NCBI RefSeq assembly: GCF_002929705.1
Contig: NZ_PJIN01000011.1
Location: 1-64,000, forward strand
Source: Arthrobacter sp. N199823
GTDB taxonomy: Bacteria > Actinomycetota > Actinomycetes > Actinomycetales > Micrococcaceae
Reading direction: 5' to 3'
DNA: 64,000 nt
In this document: in pieces, positions 10,026 through 18,856 of the stretch
Position numbering within the stretch: the stretch's first letter is position 1
Layout of the letters: each line of letters opens with the position of its first letter
The notes under the pieces: generated by a model
The model's input: the letters and a program-made list of their open reading frames with translations, nothing else
Told to the model about the DNA's origin: nothing
The model's database searches: none
Translations under genes and position numbers: made by a program

Positions 10026-11951
10026 ATGAATATTCCGCGCGTCCTCAATGACAGGTACGAGATTGGTGAATTGCTGGGCCGTGGGGGCATGGCTGATGTG
10101 TATAAAGCTCGCGACACGCGCCTTGGCCGAACTGTCGCCATCAAGTTGCTCCGCGCCGACGTGGCTCGTGATTCACACCTGCACGCACGCTTTCGCCGCG
10201 AGGCGCAGGCAGTTGCGGGTCTGAACCACCCGGCCATCGTTGCTGTGTACGACACAGGCGAACATGTCACGTCCGAGCATGCTGGAGACAGTGCACATGT
10301 TCCCTACATAGTCATGGAATATGTTCATGGCAAGACGTTGCGCGATCTGATCCGCAGTAAGAGCATCACCACGGATCAAGCCCTGGAGTACTCCAGTGGC
10401 GTACTGGCGGCCCTTGATTACAGCCACCGTGCAGGCGTAATCCACCGAGATATTAAGCCGGCCAACGTCATGGTCACCGAGGATGAACACGGTGTCCTGG
10501 GGACGGTCAAGGTTATGGATTTTGGCATCGCGCGAACCATCTCCGATTCTGCAGCCACCATGACCCAGACCCAGACCGTCATGGGGACTGCTCAGTATCT
10601 CTCGCCGGAACAGGCGCGCGGCGAGAGCGTCGACGCCCGGAGTGACCTATATTCTGCCGCCTGCCTGCTGTACGAGATGCTCGCGGGACGGCCTCCCTTT
10701 ACTGGTGATTCACCCGTCTCGGTGGCCTACCAACATGTGCGCGAACTACCCCCCGTGCCCAGCACCTTCAACCCACAGCTGGACCCAGCCCTGGACGCAT
10801 TGCTTATGCGTGCGCTGCAGAAGGACCGGAATCAGCGTTTCCAGGACGCGGCATCCTTCCGTCGCGCTCTGCGTGCTGCCGGCACTGGCGTCATGCCCTC
10901 TCCCGGACAGGTGCAGCAGCCCACCGAAGCCTCTGCCGACGAGACTACAGTGATCGCGGCCGTCGCTGAACCGCTGACGGCGGCACCTCTCCGCGACAAG
11001 CACGACGCCGGCCCCTCTAGCCGCGCCATGGCCAAGGTCATGGCCGGGGGAGCTTTAACCACTGACGACGGCGAACCAGAGCAGGCTCATGACCTCGCCC
11101 CTGCTGTCAAGCGGCGCCGTCGAGCCTGGATGGTGACGCTCTTCGTGGTTGTCGCCCTTATGCTCGGTGGTGGCGCCGTAGTGGGTTACACCCTGTTGAA
11201 TCAGCAACCGGCTGCTATTGCCCAGGAAACCATCCCTTCTCTGGCAGGGATGTCCAAGGACGATGCCATGTTTCGCTTGGACGCCTTGGGCATGGATGTC
11301 AGTAGCACGGAGGAGTTCTCTGCCGTGGATAAAGGCACCGTGATCCGCACGTATCCCGCTGCGGGGACCCTGACAGAATTAGGCACCGCGGTGGAAGTGT
11401 TCATTTCCAAGGGACCATCCGAGGTGGCTATTCCCAAGGATGTTGCCGGCAGGACCGACGGCGATGTGCGCCAGAATCTGGTAGATCTTGGCCTGCTCGT
11501 AAAGTCCAGCGATCTTGTTAATGACGGCTCGATCGGCGCTAATCTGGTGGTCACCACGGATCCGGCGCCCGGCGAGAGCGTGCCCGTCGGGACTAGTGTC
11601 ACCATCAAGGTCTCCACCGGTCAGGTAGCAATGCCGTCCCTGTTCGACCTGACGAAGGAGCCGGACCAGGTCAAGAAAGCCGTTACTGATGCCCTGAAGA
11701 ATGTTTCGGAGCATCTGGAGGTTACTTTTGAGGAATCCGAGAACTCTGTGGTGACTCCGGGTATGGTGACAGGGCAGTCCATCGAGGCAGGCGCACTGGT
11801 GGCACAGCGTACGACGGTGGTTGTGACCTTGGCAAAGGCGCCGCCGGAACCAACCCCGACGCCCACTCCCACGCCTTCAGAGACCAAGTCGCCGAAGGCC
11901 AAGACCGTGCCCACGGATTCAGCCCCGGCCAAGCCTCCAAAGAAGCCCTAG
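10026..11951 (+). CDS. pknB: PASTA Ser/Thr protein kinase (PknB/Stk1)
   Basis: A 641-residue kinase. The N-terminal domain (about 8-275) has LLGRGGMADVYKA, VAIKLL, HRDIKPANVM, DFGIARTIS and GTAQYLSPEQA. After a variable linker come one membrane segment (about 371-395), three PASTA repeats facing outside, and a basic Lys/Pro/Thr tail. PASTA kinases of this type sense peptidoglycan fragments or lipid II and phosphorylate wall-synthesis and division proteins. It is last in the fha-pst-rod-pbp-pkn operon. AGAAAGGA upstream of ATG 10026 is a good ribosome binding site. It converges with the amidotransferase gene. Confidence 0.95.
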   Translation: MNIPRVLNDRYEIGELLGRGGMADVYKARDTRLGRTVAIKLLRADVARDSHLHARFRREAQAVAGLNHPAIVAVYDTGEHVTSEHAGDSAHVPYIVMEYVHGKTLRDLIRSKSITTDQALEYSSGVLAALDYSHRAGVIHRDIKPANVMVTEDEHGVLGTVKVMDFGIARTISDSAATMTQTQTVMGTAQYLSPEQARGESVDARSDLYSAACLLYEMLAGRPPFTGDSPVSVAYQHVRELPPVPSTFNPQLDPALDALLMRALQKDRNQRFQDAASFRRALRAAGTGVMPSPGQVQQPTEASADETTVIAAVAEPLTAAPLRDKHDAGPSSRAMAKVMAGGALTTDDGEPEQAHDLAPAVKRRRRAWMVTLFVVVALMLGGGAVVGYTLLNQQPAAIAQETIPSLAGMSKDDAMFRLDALGMDVSSTEEFSAVDKGTVIRTYPAAGTLTELGTAVEVFISKGPSEVAIPKDVAGRTDGDVRQNLVDLGLLVKSSDLVNDGSIGANLVVTTDPAPGESVPVGTSVTIKVSTGQVAMPSLFDLTKEPDQVKKAVTDALKNVSEHLEVTFEESENSVVTPGMVTGQSIEAGALVAQRTTVVVTLAKAPPEPTPTPTPTPSETKSPKAKTVPTDSAPAKPPKKP

Positions 11952-11999
11952 CGCCACCAACAGCGCCCGCTGCTAGTGAGGCCTGGCTCCCAGTGACGC

Positions 12000-12638
12000 T
12001 CAGCTGTTGATGAGCGGGCTCAAAGTCGCCGCCTTGGCGACAGCACCAACTTCTCCAAGTGACTCGAGCCAATTGCCCAACATGGTGTAACCGCCTTCGG
12101 TGAGAACAGATTCCGGATGGAACTGGACCCCACACAAAGGTGCGGTCTTGTGCGCCAAACCCATGATCACGCCATCGGCCGTCTCTGCCGTGACCTCGAG
12201 GACCTCCGGAATGCTGGCCGGAACAGCGGACAGCGAATGGTAACGAGTGGCGATGACGGGGCTGGGCAGACCGGCAAAAACACTGGCGCCACGGTGATGG
12301 ACCTCGCTGGTCTTGCCGTGCATGAGCTGCTGGGCGTGGGTGACCACACCTCCGTATGCTTCGGCCAGCGCTTGATGACCCAAGCAAACGCCCAACATGG
12401 GTTTGTTGTTACTCCCGCACCACTTGATCAGTTCGATGCATACCCCAGCTTCAGCGGGGGTGCCGGGGCCGGGGGACACCAGTACGCCGTCGCGCGTGCC
12501 AGCCAATTCCACCGCTTCAGCCAAGGTGACGTCGTCATTGCGGACAACGGTAGTTTCGGCACCCAGTTGCTGCAGGTAGCCAACCAGCGTGTAGACAAAG
12601 CTGTCGTAATTATCTATGACAAGAATCCGCACTGCCAT
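12000..12638 (-). CDS. pabA: Glutamine amidotransferase subunit (PabA/TrpG)
   Basis: This class I glutamine amidotransferase supplies ammonia to aminodeoxychorismate or anthranilate synthase. It opens MAVRILVIDNYDSFVYT. The nucleophile cysteine is in GVCLGHQALAEAYGG and the His-Glu pair in GVQFHPESVLTEGG. The start is taken at 12638, where GGTGGTGGAG precedes the ATG. The ATG follows the stop of the small membrane protein gene by one base, so it belongs to the sortase operon. No synthase component I is in the window, so folate versus tryptophan use stays open; this chromosomal position is usual in actinobacteria. Confidence 0.9.
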   Translation of the reverse strand: MAVRILVIDNYDSFVYTLVGYLQQLGAETTVVRNDDVTLAEAVELAGTRDGVLVSPGPGTPAEAGVCIELIKWCGSNNKPMLGVCLGHQALAEAYGGVVTHAQQLMHGKTSEVHHRGASVFAGLPSPVIATRYHSLSAVPASIPEVLEVTAETADGVIMGLAHKTAPLCGVQFHPESVLTEGGYTMLGNWLESLGEVGAVAKAATLSPLINS

Positions 12639-12639
12639 G

Positions 12640-12804
12640 TCAGACTCCACCACCAATCGTTGAATCATTTAGAGGGTTGAATTGGGAGAGCCAGGGAAAC
12701 ACAAACTGCATTAATACCAGCACTATGGCGACCACAAAGAGAATGGTCGTGATGATGCGGAACCACAACGGTCCCGGCAGATTTCTAAAGATCCAGCCGT
12801 ACAT
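12640..12804 (-). CDS. Small 54-residue membrane protein
   Basis: A short gene fills the gap between sortase and amidotransferase genes exactly. Its ATG (12804) lies two bases after the sortase stop, GGGAAAGG is its ribosome binding site, and its TGA (12642-12640) lies one base before the pabA ATG. The product begins MYGWIFRNLPGPLWFR, has one membrane helix (about 17-38) and ends with a short Asn/Gly-rich tail. I recognise no family. The fit into the operon and the clean translation signals argue that it is real. A role with the sortase or the cell envelope is only a guess. Confidence 0.75.
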   Translation of the reverse strand: MYGWIFRNLPGPLWFRIITTILFVVAIVLVLMQFVFPWLSQFNPLNDSTIGGGV

Positions 12805-12806
12805 GC

Positions 12807-13700
12807 TCAGCCTTTCCCGTTCTGATTCGCTGCAACTTGGGCGGCAATTTCTGCTGGTGGACCCGCACTAGCCGGCTGCCAGGATTCCATCACTGAGTAG
12901 CTGATGATGCGCTCCTCCGCTCCAAAACGCGGATTACAGCTGGTCATGGTCATGAAACGTTCAGTTGGTGCAACGCCCGGTTGTGTGGGGACGGGAGCAA
13001 TGACGTCGCCACGGTTCGGCATAACAATTTGATTGTTGCGGAAAACGTACGTGTAGTAGCCATCGTTGGTCTGGACGTAGATCTTGTCTCCCGGGACCAG
13101 TGTGTGTACCGCGTCCAAGACGGCGCCGTGGGTTTGCCTATGCCCTGCTACGGCGAAGTTGCCCACCTCGCCCGGCATGGCTGAACTGTCGTAGCGACCC
13201 AATCCGAGGGTATCGAGCTGGGCCGGGGCTGTGCCTTCAACCAGGGGCCTGCTGTAGGTCTGGCCAAACCGGGGAATGTAGACCACGCCAAATACGGTAC
13301 TTGGCTGCTCTGGAGCGGCCATGACTTTCGGGACACCGTAATCAACGGGGGGCGCGTCAGGGGCTGGGGGAGTCACAGGGCCCTGGAAGTCCTGCGCAAA
13401 TTGGGAGACGGCAGCCTGTTGGGCGGTGTTGGCTTCAATGTTGGTCCACCACAGTTCCCACACCACAAACAACAGCAAGATCACGCCGCAGGTAATAAGC
13501 AGTTCGCCGATGATCTGGATGAGCGTGCGGAAGAAGCCCTGTTTGGGCCGCTTGGCCCGCTGTCGCTGGGCTGATCGCTTATTTCGCCGACGTACATTTT
13601 CATTACCGGTGATGAGTTCCTCAACACCCACAGCTGATTCGACATGGCTAGGCGATCGAACCACGCGGGTCTCCTGACTGAACTTGAGCGGTAATGTCAT
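12807..13700 (-). CDS. Class E sortase
   Basis: Sortases cleave a C-terminal sorting signal and attach proteins to the cell wall. The 297-residue protein has a long basic cytoplasmic N-terminus, one membrane segment (about 58-82), a Pro-rich linker, and a catalytic domain with His in AVAGHRQTHG, Cys in FMTMTSCNPRF and Arg shortly after (EERII). The Cys motif and domain length fit class E sortases, which are usual in high-G+C Gram-positives. No LPxTG/LAxTG substrate gene is adjacent. It is the first gene of a three-gene operon with the small membrane protein and pabA, divergent from crgA. Confidence 0.9.
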   Translation of the reverse strand: MTLPLKFSQETRVVRSPSHVESAVGVEELITGNENVRRRNKRSAQRQRAKRPKQGFFRTLIQIIGELLITCGVILLLFVVWELWWTNIEANTAQQAAVSQFAQDFQGPVTPPAPDAPPVDYGVPKVMAAPEQPSTVFGVVYIPRFGQTYSRPLVEGTAPAQLDTLGLGRYDSSAMPGEVGNFAVAGHRQTHGAVLDAVHTLVPGDKIYVQTNDGYYTYVFRNNQIVMPNRGDVIAPVPTQPGVAPTERFMTMTSCNPRFGAEERIISYSVMESWQPASAGPPAEIAAQVAANQNGKG

Positions 13701-13855
13701 GCAATCTGCAGCTGCGTTAAATACAGCTAGAATTACGTCAACAATACCGGCAGTTCACGGCCTTGGAATAATTACCCCAGCAACGTCACAGGCAATGGAC
13801 AGCCCACACCCATCGAAGTGGTCGTTTTCCCCGATCACAATGTCAAGGAGCTCCT

Positions 13856-14110
13856 GTGCCTGAGTCAAAATCGCGTCGCCGCCCCACCAAAGGTCCGGCC
13901 GAGACGCCGTCCAGCAAGGCACAGCAACCCAACGCCGTTTGGTTCGTCCCCGTCATGGTCACCTTGATGCTCTTGGGCTTGGCTTGGATCATCACTTACT
14001 ACATCTCTGATGGCCGCTTCCCCATCCCGAACATCCAAAACTGGAACATCGGCATCGGCTTCGCCATTGCTCTGGCCGGGTTCATGATGACAACGCGCTG
14101 GCGCAGCTAG
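13856..14110 (+). CDS. crgA: Cell division protein CrgA
   Basis: The 84-residue protein has a basic, Pro/Ser-rich N-terminus followed by two membrane helices (about 28-50 and 60-80). CrgA is an actinobacterial divisome protein that interacts with FtsZ, FtsI and other factors to time septation, and it is typically encoded beside the pknB region. The GTG start at 13856 is preceded by AAGGAG at 13845-13850. It ends four bases before the convergent repeat-protein gene. Confidence 0.93.
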   Translation: MPESKSRRRPTKGPAETPSSKAQQPNAVWFVPVMVTLMLLGLAWIITYYISDGRFPIPNIQNWNIGIGFAIALAGFMMTTRWRS

Positions 14111-14113
14111 CCT

Positions 14114-14416
14114 TCAGTCTTTGGACCCATCGCCTAGATCACTTTCACTGTAGTGACCCTTAGGATCCCCTGCGGCACGGCCCGGTACATCTCCGGCCGT
14201 GCCGTAGTCGGCTTCAACGAACCTTCCACGCTCAGTGTCTTCGGTAGCCTCTTCTGTGCCTGCCGGCCCGTAGTCGCCTTCAATATAACGCCCCTCAGGA
14301 TCGGTTGAGTGGTGCTCTTCCTCGGAACCGGCCTTGCCGTATGAGCCTTGGACGTACCGCCCGTGGCTCTCATCCTGCTTCGAATCTTGCTGCTTGGACT
14401 CGTCTTGCTCAGACAT
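14114..14416 (-). CDS. Acidic GRY-repeat hypothetical protein
   Basis: The 100-residue, highly charged protein has no membrane segment or signal. It consists of four copies of a roughly 23-residue unit with core G-R-Y/F-x-x-G/A-x-Y-G-x-A-G: GRYVQGSYGKAG, GRYIEGDYGPAG, GRFVEADYGTAG and a degenerate GHYSESDLGDGS. Spacers are rich in Glu, Asp, His and Thr. It is likely soluble and disordered. I do not know a function. It converges on crgA with only three bases between the stops. Confidence 0.7.
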   Translation of the reverse strand: MSEQDESKQQDSKQDESHGRYVQGSYGKAGSEEEHHSTDPEGRYIEGDYGPAGTEEATEDTERGRFVEADYGTAGDVPGRAAGDPKGHYSESDLGDGSKD

Positions 14417-14640
14417 GTTGCCGCCCTACCTTTCACAGCGCCAGAACTTGCCGCCGATTGGTGTGCCCGAGTGCTGCTTGTAGTTCCACTGTAGCCCGGA
14501 GCTGACGTTCTGGACAGGACACTGATCTGGCACTAATAGGCTCTGCCAAGCGGCTCTATCCGAGCGTAGTGATGACCTCTGTCAGAGCCGTTGGCGCTGT
14601 CATTAGCGCCATGCCAGACTCCTGCCGAGCGGCTGGGAAC

Positions 14641-17298
14641 TTATGTGTAAAAGGAATCGCTTCGATTTCCAGGCTCGTCGCTGTTAATGAGCGAGGCCAG
14701 CTGCTCTCTCGATTGAATGTCCAACTTGATGAAGGTCCTGTACAGGTGACCTTCAATGGTCCGTAATGAGACATGTAGCCTGGTGGCAATGGAGTTATTT
14801 GATTCACCTTGGGCCACCAAGAGGGCTATCTGATGTTCCCGGCGGGTCATCTTGGGCGCTTCAATAGTATCGAATACCGGAGAGACCAGACCGGGCATCT
14901 TTTCGCGCATAGCAACCACCTTCGTGGCTGATTTCCTACTCTTGTGCACTTTTCCACTGTGATGGAGTTTGTTCAATGCATGGGTTGCCAACTCCACAGC
15001 GATCAGGTCAAACCCATAGTCCATCGCAACGACGCTGGCTCGATCCAGAGCCTCCGGGTTCTGGGACGCCATGGCCTGAGACCACTCCACAAAGAATTCT
15101 TTACTCCCGGAGTCCAGGAGCGAGGCGACTTCCGATAACCGCGGTATGGCAGTGCCGTCCCCCACGCGCACCAGCAAGGAGAGGACCGCCAGCTCAATTC
15201 CAGTAAATCCGCGGCTGCGACATTCTCGTTGCAGGCTACGCAACCTGGCCAGTCCAAGCTCATTTTGACCCGTCATAACCTGTGCGGCTGCAGCGTAAGC
15301 AGACGCTTCCAGCTCATGGAATTTTCCGCTGCGTTGGTTCAATAGGGCGTATCTGGCCAATTGTTCTTGGGAGCCCACCAAATCGCCATGCATGACCAGG
15401 GCATAGGCCAAGAGCGCCAATGCGGTGGGACGTACTGACCAGGGATCGTAGTCGGCCAGGGCCACGGCTGCCGAACGCAGTGCCGGCAATGACTCTTCAA
15501 AATGGCCGCGGCGGCATGCCATGGTGGCCGCAGCAAGATCCCGGAGCCCCCCGGAAACTAACATGAGGTCCGTGTTGACAAAAACCGCCGGCTCCAGCGC
15601 CACACGCGCAAGGTCCCATCCGCCGTCGTAAATGACGGCTGCCACAGCGCGAGTGTAGGCCAAAAGGGAAATGTCGGGTCGCGGAAAACCCTCAGGCCGT
15701 TCCATTATCGCAAGGATTTCGCCAGCCAGCGCCACGGCCTGGCTCATCTTTCCCACAGCGCCTAAGACTTCGGCCTGCAATGACTTCAACAGAACCATGT
15801 CGCTAGCGTTCTGCGTCAAAGGATGCTTCAGTACCTCCTCGATGACGGCAGTGGCAGCTGCGCTATTCCCTAAGGTAACATCCCGCATCGCGACCACAAT
15901 CAAGACATCAATGTCTGCCCTGGTGACGGCTTTATCCGTAGGAACCATCCCGAATCGGAGGTGGAAATTCTCCAGCACATGATTGAGCTTCTCTTCATAG
16001 TCCAACTCGGAGAAGTGACTCAAGTGCACTGCCCGCAAGGCAGTGGCCGCTGCCGCCGGCGTCATGGCGAGCTCGAAAGCTAGCAGTGCTTGGCTCCGTG
16101 CTTGCGTGAGCTTGTTTTGGTTTGAGAGTGCGATTGCTCCCTCCGCCAACAGTGCTGGCAGGTGTTCCGAACCGACGGACATGGCGCAAAACTGCAGCGC
16201 ATCCTTCGGCCGCATGAGCTGATTGGCGTGAATGGCGGCTTCCAGCAGCCGATCGTCGTCGAGAGTGAGCCCGCAATCGAGTGTCCATCGGGCGATGTTG
16301 ATGATTTCCTCGGGTGAAGGATGACTCGTGGCGGGCAGCAATTGTGACACTTCGGCCAAAAGTCTTCTGCTACGCCCGATGGGAACAATCGCCCGAATGG
16401 GCGCCGCCGTGGCCGGACGGGACAGGTGCATAAGCAATGCCGGTCCTGGCCCAATTTCCACCAGATCCCGCTGGTGAATGTCATCCACCGCTTCCGGACT
16501 GGACAATTCCAAGACCAAATCCATCGGCAAAGAGCCGGCCAATGCCAAGATTTCAATGATTCGGCGAGAGCCTTCTGGAAGGTTCTGTAAATCCATTTGC
16601 ATGAATTCCCAAGACTCCGAGCCCATCAGGTCAGCAGGGTGATCCAAGATCCACACACCGTTGATCTGGCGCAGCGAACCTTCCTCTTGCGCCCCTGAAA
16701 TCAGGCCTTTGAGAACCAGAGGATTACCCACCGAACGGCTTGCAAGATAGTGGACCGTGGGGCCAGCGATTTGGCCACCGAGCGTTTCCTCGAGGATTTG
16801 GCGCACGTCATCACTGTTCAGCGGTCCCAGTTCGAAGCGAGTCAGATACCCGTTACGCCACAGCTCCCGCAGCTGACTATTATGACTGCCGTGTTGATCG
16901 ACAACAATGAGCTTCGCCTCAGAGGACATGACGACCTGCATGATAATTGCTGCGCTTTGCGAATCCAGAAACTCAGAGTTGTCGACAATTAAGAAGACTC
17001 TTTTGGAGCTCTGCAGTGCAGCATGAATCTGATCGAGCAGGCCATTGAGGACATCGTAGTAGTCGTTGCTCCGTGCCAGATTGGCACCCACACGGGCATT
17101 GACGGCACCGAACGGTATGGCGGCCAGGGCCTTACTTGCTGAGAGCCTGATCGTGGCGGATTCCGCACCGAGTGCATCCAAAATCTGGCCCAACATCCAG
17201 GTTTTCCCTGCGCCACGGGCACCAACAAGAAGCACTCCTCTCGAAGTGTTACCTATGAGCTGTGCACCGATGTCCCCAGCTTTTGCCCGTCGGGCCAC
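14641..17298 (-). CDS. Large LuxR-family ATPase transcriptional regulator
   Basis: The 885-residue regulator has an N-terminal P-loop ATPase (Walker A GARGAGKT at 26-33; Walker-B-like VFLIVDNSEF near 105) and a long helical, TPR-like middle. The C-terminal LuxR helix-turn-helix (about 815-870) contains MTRREHQIALLVAQG and SNNSIATRLHVS. LAL/MalT-type regulators of this build bind a ligand through the middle part and activate transcription with ATP. The GTG start at 17298 is bounded by an in-frame TGA directly upstream, with GGGGA as ribosome binding site. It stands alone with no obvious target operon. The N-terminus before the P-loop is shorter than usual. Confidence 0.88.
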   Translation of the reverse strand: MARRAKAGDIGAQLIGNTSRGVLLVGARGAGKTWMLGQILDALGAESATIRLSASKALAAIPFGAVNARVGANLARSNDYYDVLNGLLDQIHAALQSSKRVFLIVDNSEFLDSQSAAIIMQVVMSSEAKLIVVDQHGSHNSQLRELWRNGYLTRFELGPLNSDDVRQILEETLGGQIAGPTVHYLASRSVGNPLVLKGLISGAQEEGSLRQINGVWILDHPADLMGSESWEFMQMDLQNLPEGSRRIIEILALAGSLPMDLVLELSSPEAVDDIHQRDLVEIGPGPALLMHLSRPATAAPIRAIVPIGRSRRLLAEVSQLLPATSHPSPEEIINIARWTLDCGLTLDDDRLLEAAIHANQLMRPKDALQFCAMSVGSEHLPALLAEGAIALSNQNKLTQARSQALLAFELAMTPAAAATALRAVHLSHFSELDYEEKLNHVLENFHLRFGMVPTDKAVTRADIDVLIVVAMRDVTLGNSAAATAVIEEVLKHPLTQNASDMVLLKSLQAEVLGAVGKMSQAVALAGEILAIMERPEGFPRPDISLLAYTRAVAAVIYDGGWDLARVALEPAVFVNTDLMLVSGGLRDLAAATMACRRGHFEESLPALRSAAVALADYDPWSVRPTALALLAYALVMHGDLVGSQEQLARYALLNQRSGKFHELEASAYAAAAQVMTGQNELGLARLRSLQRECRSRGFTGIELAVLSLLVRVGDGTAIPRLSEVASLLDSGSKEFFVEWSQAMASQNPEALDRASVVAMDYGFDLIAVELATHALNKLHHSGKVHKSRKSATKVVAMREKMPGLVSPVFDTIEAPKMTRREHQIALLVAQGESNNSIATRLHVSLRTIEGHLYRTFIKLDIQSREQLASLINSDEPGNRSDSFYT

Positions 17299-17834
17299 TC
17301 ATCCCCATTTCATGCAGCGTCTGCCTTGCGAGCATTCCGCCATTCTAATGCGAGCTTGCGCCGCACCAGATACAACTCAGGTCCTGCCAGACCAACGATT
17401 CTGATCCCAGTCTAGGGATTATCCATCGATTGTGTCACGAGCGCCCACGGTACGGTCCGAGTTTGTTTCTCAGGGTGCAGAATACGACGTTCTGGTGCAC
17501 AGATGACTGGGCTCCCACGCTGAAATCCATCGGTGGCTTGCTCTAACTGGCAACCATATTTGGACACTGTCCACTGGGATTCTCAGTTGCGTGTCACGTG
17601 CCTACAGAATCGGCCTAAATCTAAGGAACAGGCTAGAGCCACCATTGGAGAGCTACCCACTGGTTGATGCTCGCATGGCATGTCACCGGCCGATTGAGAA
17701 GTAGCTCGGGATCCCCACGCGCGGACGTAGGATCCCGAGCTGATTGTCACCAGTGGATCGCTCTGAACTGCCGCTATGTCCAACCCTCAGTTTCTGGAAT
17801 TCCCAGTTTCGTGTCACTTTCCTACGGAATCGAT
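17299..17834. other. Non-coding stretch with repeated GTGTCAC motifs and a palindrome
   Basis: No gene is supported in these 536 bases. Two diverged direct copies of about 42 bases (17580-17621 and 17800-17841) share roughly three quarters of their bases, including CGTGTCAC and CTACNGAATCG. TGTCAC recurs at about 17432, 17589, 17679, 17744 and 17811. A palindrome lies at 17703-17741. The pattern looks like eroded ends of a mobile element. Confidence 0.4.
17703..17741. repeat. Perfect 12-bp inverted repeat
   Basis: AGCTCGGGATCC (17703-17714) is mirrored by GGATCCCGAGCT (17730-17741) around a 15-base loop. No T-run follows on either strand, so it is a poor intrinsic terminator. An operator or element end is possible. 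Confidence 0.6.
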
Positions 17835-18290
17835 CTAGACCAGGCAACACGCAAAGGTCAGCATCGGCCGTCCGCCGAGTGGATGTTCTTGTCCGATACC
17901 TACCTCCGACAGCCCAGCCGACTCGTACAGTTTTATCGCCCTGGTGTTGCCGTCCCGAACTTGCAACTCGAATCGCATGTATCCACTCTCCCCGGCATTC
18001 AGTAGAGCATCGGCCAAAAGGGCGCGACCACCGCCTCGACCAGATGCGTGCACTTCCAAGGCGAGCATCTCCAAACGTGCCACCCCTTCACCGCCATCGA
18101 TGGTCAGAGCGAAGCCGTTCACGTCACGGCCAAGTACAGCGAATCGAACGATTTGCTGTGTGAACTTCTCACGGGCGCGGACACCGACTGCTAAGGAATC
18201 CACTCGCCCATCCCTCGCAGCCAAGGCATCCAGCCAAAGCCTCACACAACTATCTTCATCGCTACCAAGTGAACCGGCTCTAATTTCCAT
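17835..18290 (-). CDS. GNAT-family N-acetyltransferase
   Basis: This 151-residue GNAT enzyme would transfer an acetyl group from acetyl-CoA to an amine; the substrate is unknown. Visible family features are the beta-strand ending in RLEMLALEV, the acetyl-CoA pyrophosphate loop GRGGGRALLADAL, and the C-terminal strand with NTRAIKLYESAGL. The ATG at 18290 is directly preceded by GAGGA with almost no spacing, which is unusual, but no better start is seen. It is transcribed away from the DnaA-box cluster that lies immediately upstream. Confidence 0.85.
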   Translation of the reverse strand: MEIRAGSLGSDEDSCVRLWLDALAARDGRVDSLAVGVRAREKFTQQIVRFAVLGRDVNGFALTIDGGEGVARLEMLALEVHASGRGGGRALLADALLNAGESGYMRFELQVRDGNTRAIKLYESAGLSEVGIGQEHPLGGRPMLTFACCLV

Positions 18291-18459
18291 TCCTCAAAAG
18301 TATCCGACTGCCACTCCTCTACCCATGCAACATGGCACGAAGCTTTTGCTCCTGAACAAAGACCCTGACAATGCGGCGGCAGGTGACACGAAACCGAGAA
18401 AAGTGACATCCAAAACGAGACCTACAGGACGGTTGCACAAAATACTCGATTTGTCACTG

Positions 18460-18856
18460 TCCCCAGAGTTATCCACACTGTGGATAACTCTTTCCCACAA
18501 CTCACAGGCTTATCCACTGCCGTGGACAACTCCTTCGAACTATCCACAAGCCATCTTCGAAATTGTGGTTATCCATAGTTGTTCACAAAGTTATCCACAG
18601 AAGTGGATAACTTTGTGGCAGATCCGGCCAAACGATCAGTTAACCGCTTCAGAAAGTAATCCACAGCTGTGGAATTACATGTGTGTAACTTATACCCAGT
18701 GTGGACAAGTCTGGGGATAACCATGTGTTCGACTAACACAGAACTACTAGAACTACAGCTCTGTAAGTTATGCCCATGTGTGGACATCTATGTGGATAAC
18801 TGTGGAAACGTGAAACGATGGAGCCATGGAACTACCCGATCCCCTCGATATCCACA
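18460..18856. other. Dense DnaA-box cluster remote from dnaA
   Basis: Exact TTATCCACA boxes lie at 18469-18477 (+), 18479-18487 (-), 18591-18599 (+) and 18791-18799 (-), and TTGTCCACA at 18700-18708 (-). One-mismatch copies lie at 18510, 18521, 18540, 18569, 18579, 18602, 18657, 18712 and 18848. Both orientations occur, with close inverted pairs. This is denser than either cluster beside dnaA, 15 kb away. It may be a datA-like titration site, a DnaA-reactivating site, or a second part of the origin. No gene is supported in 18291-18825. Confidence 0.8.
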
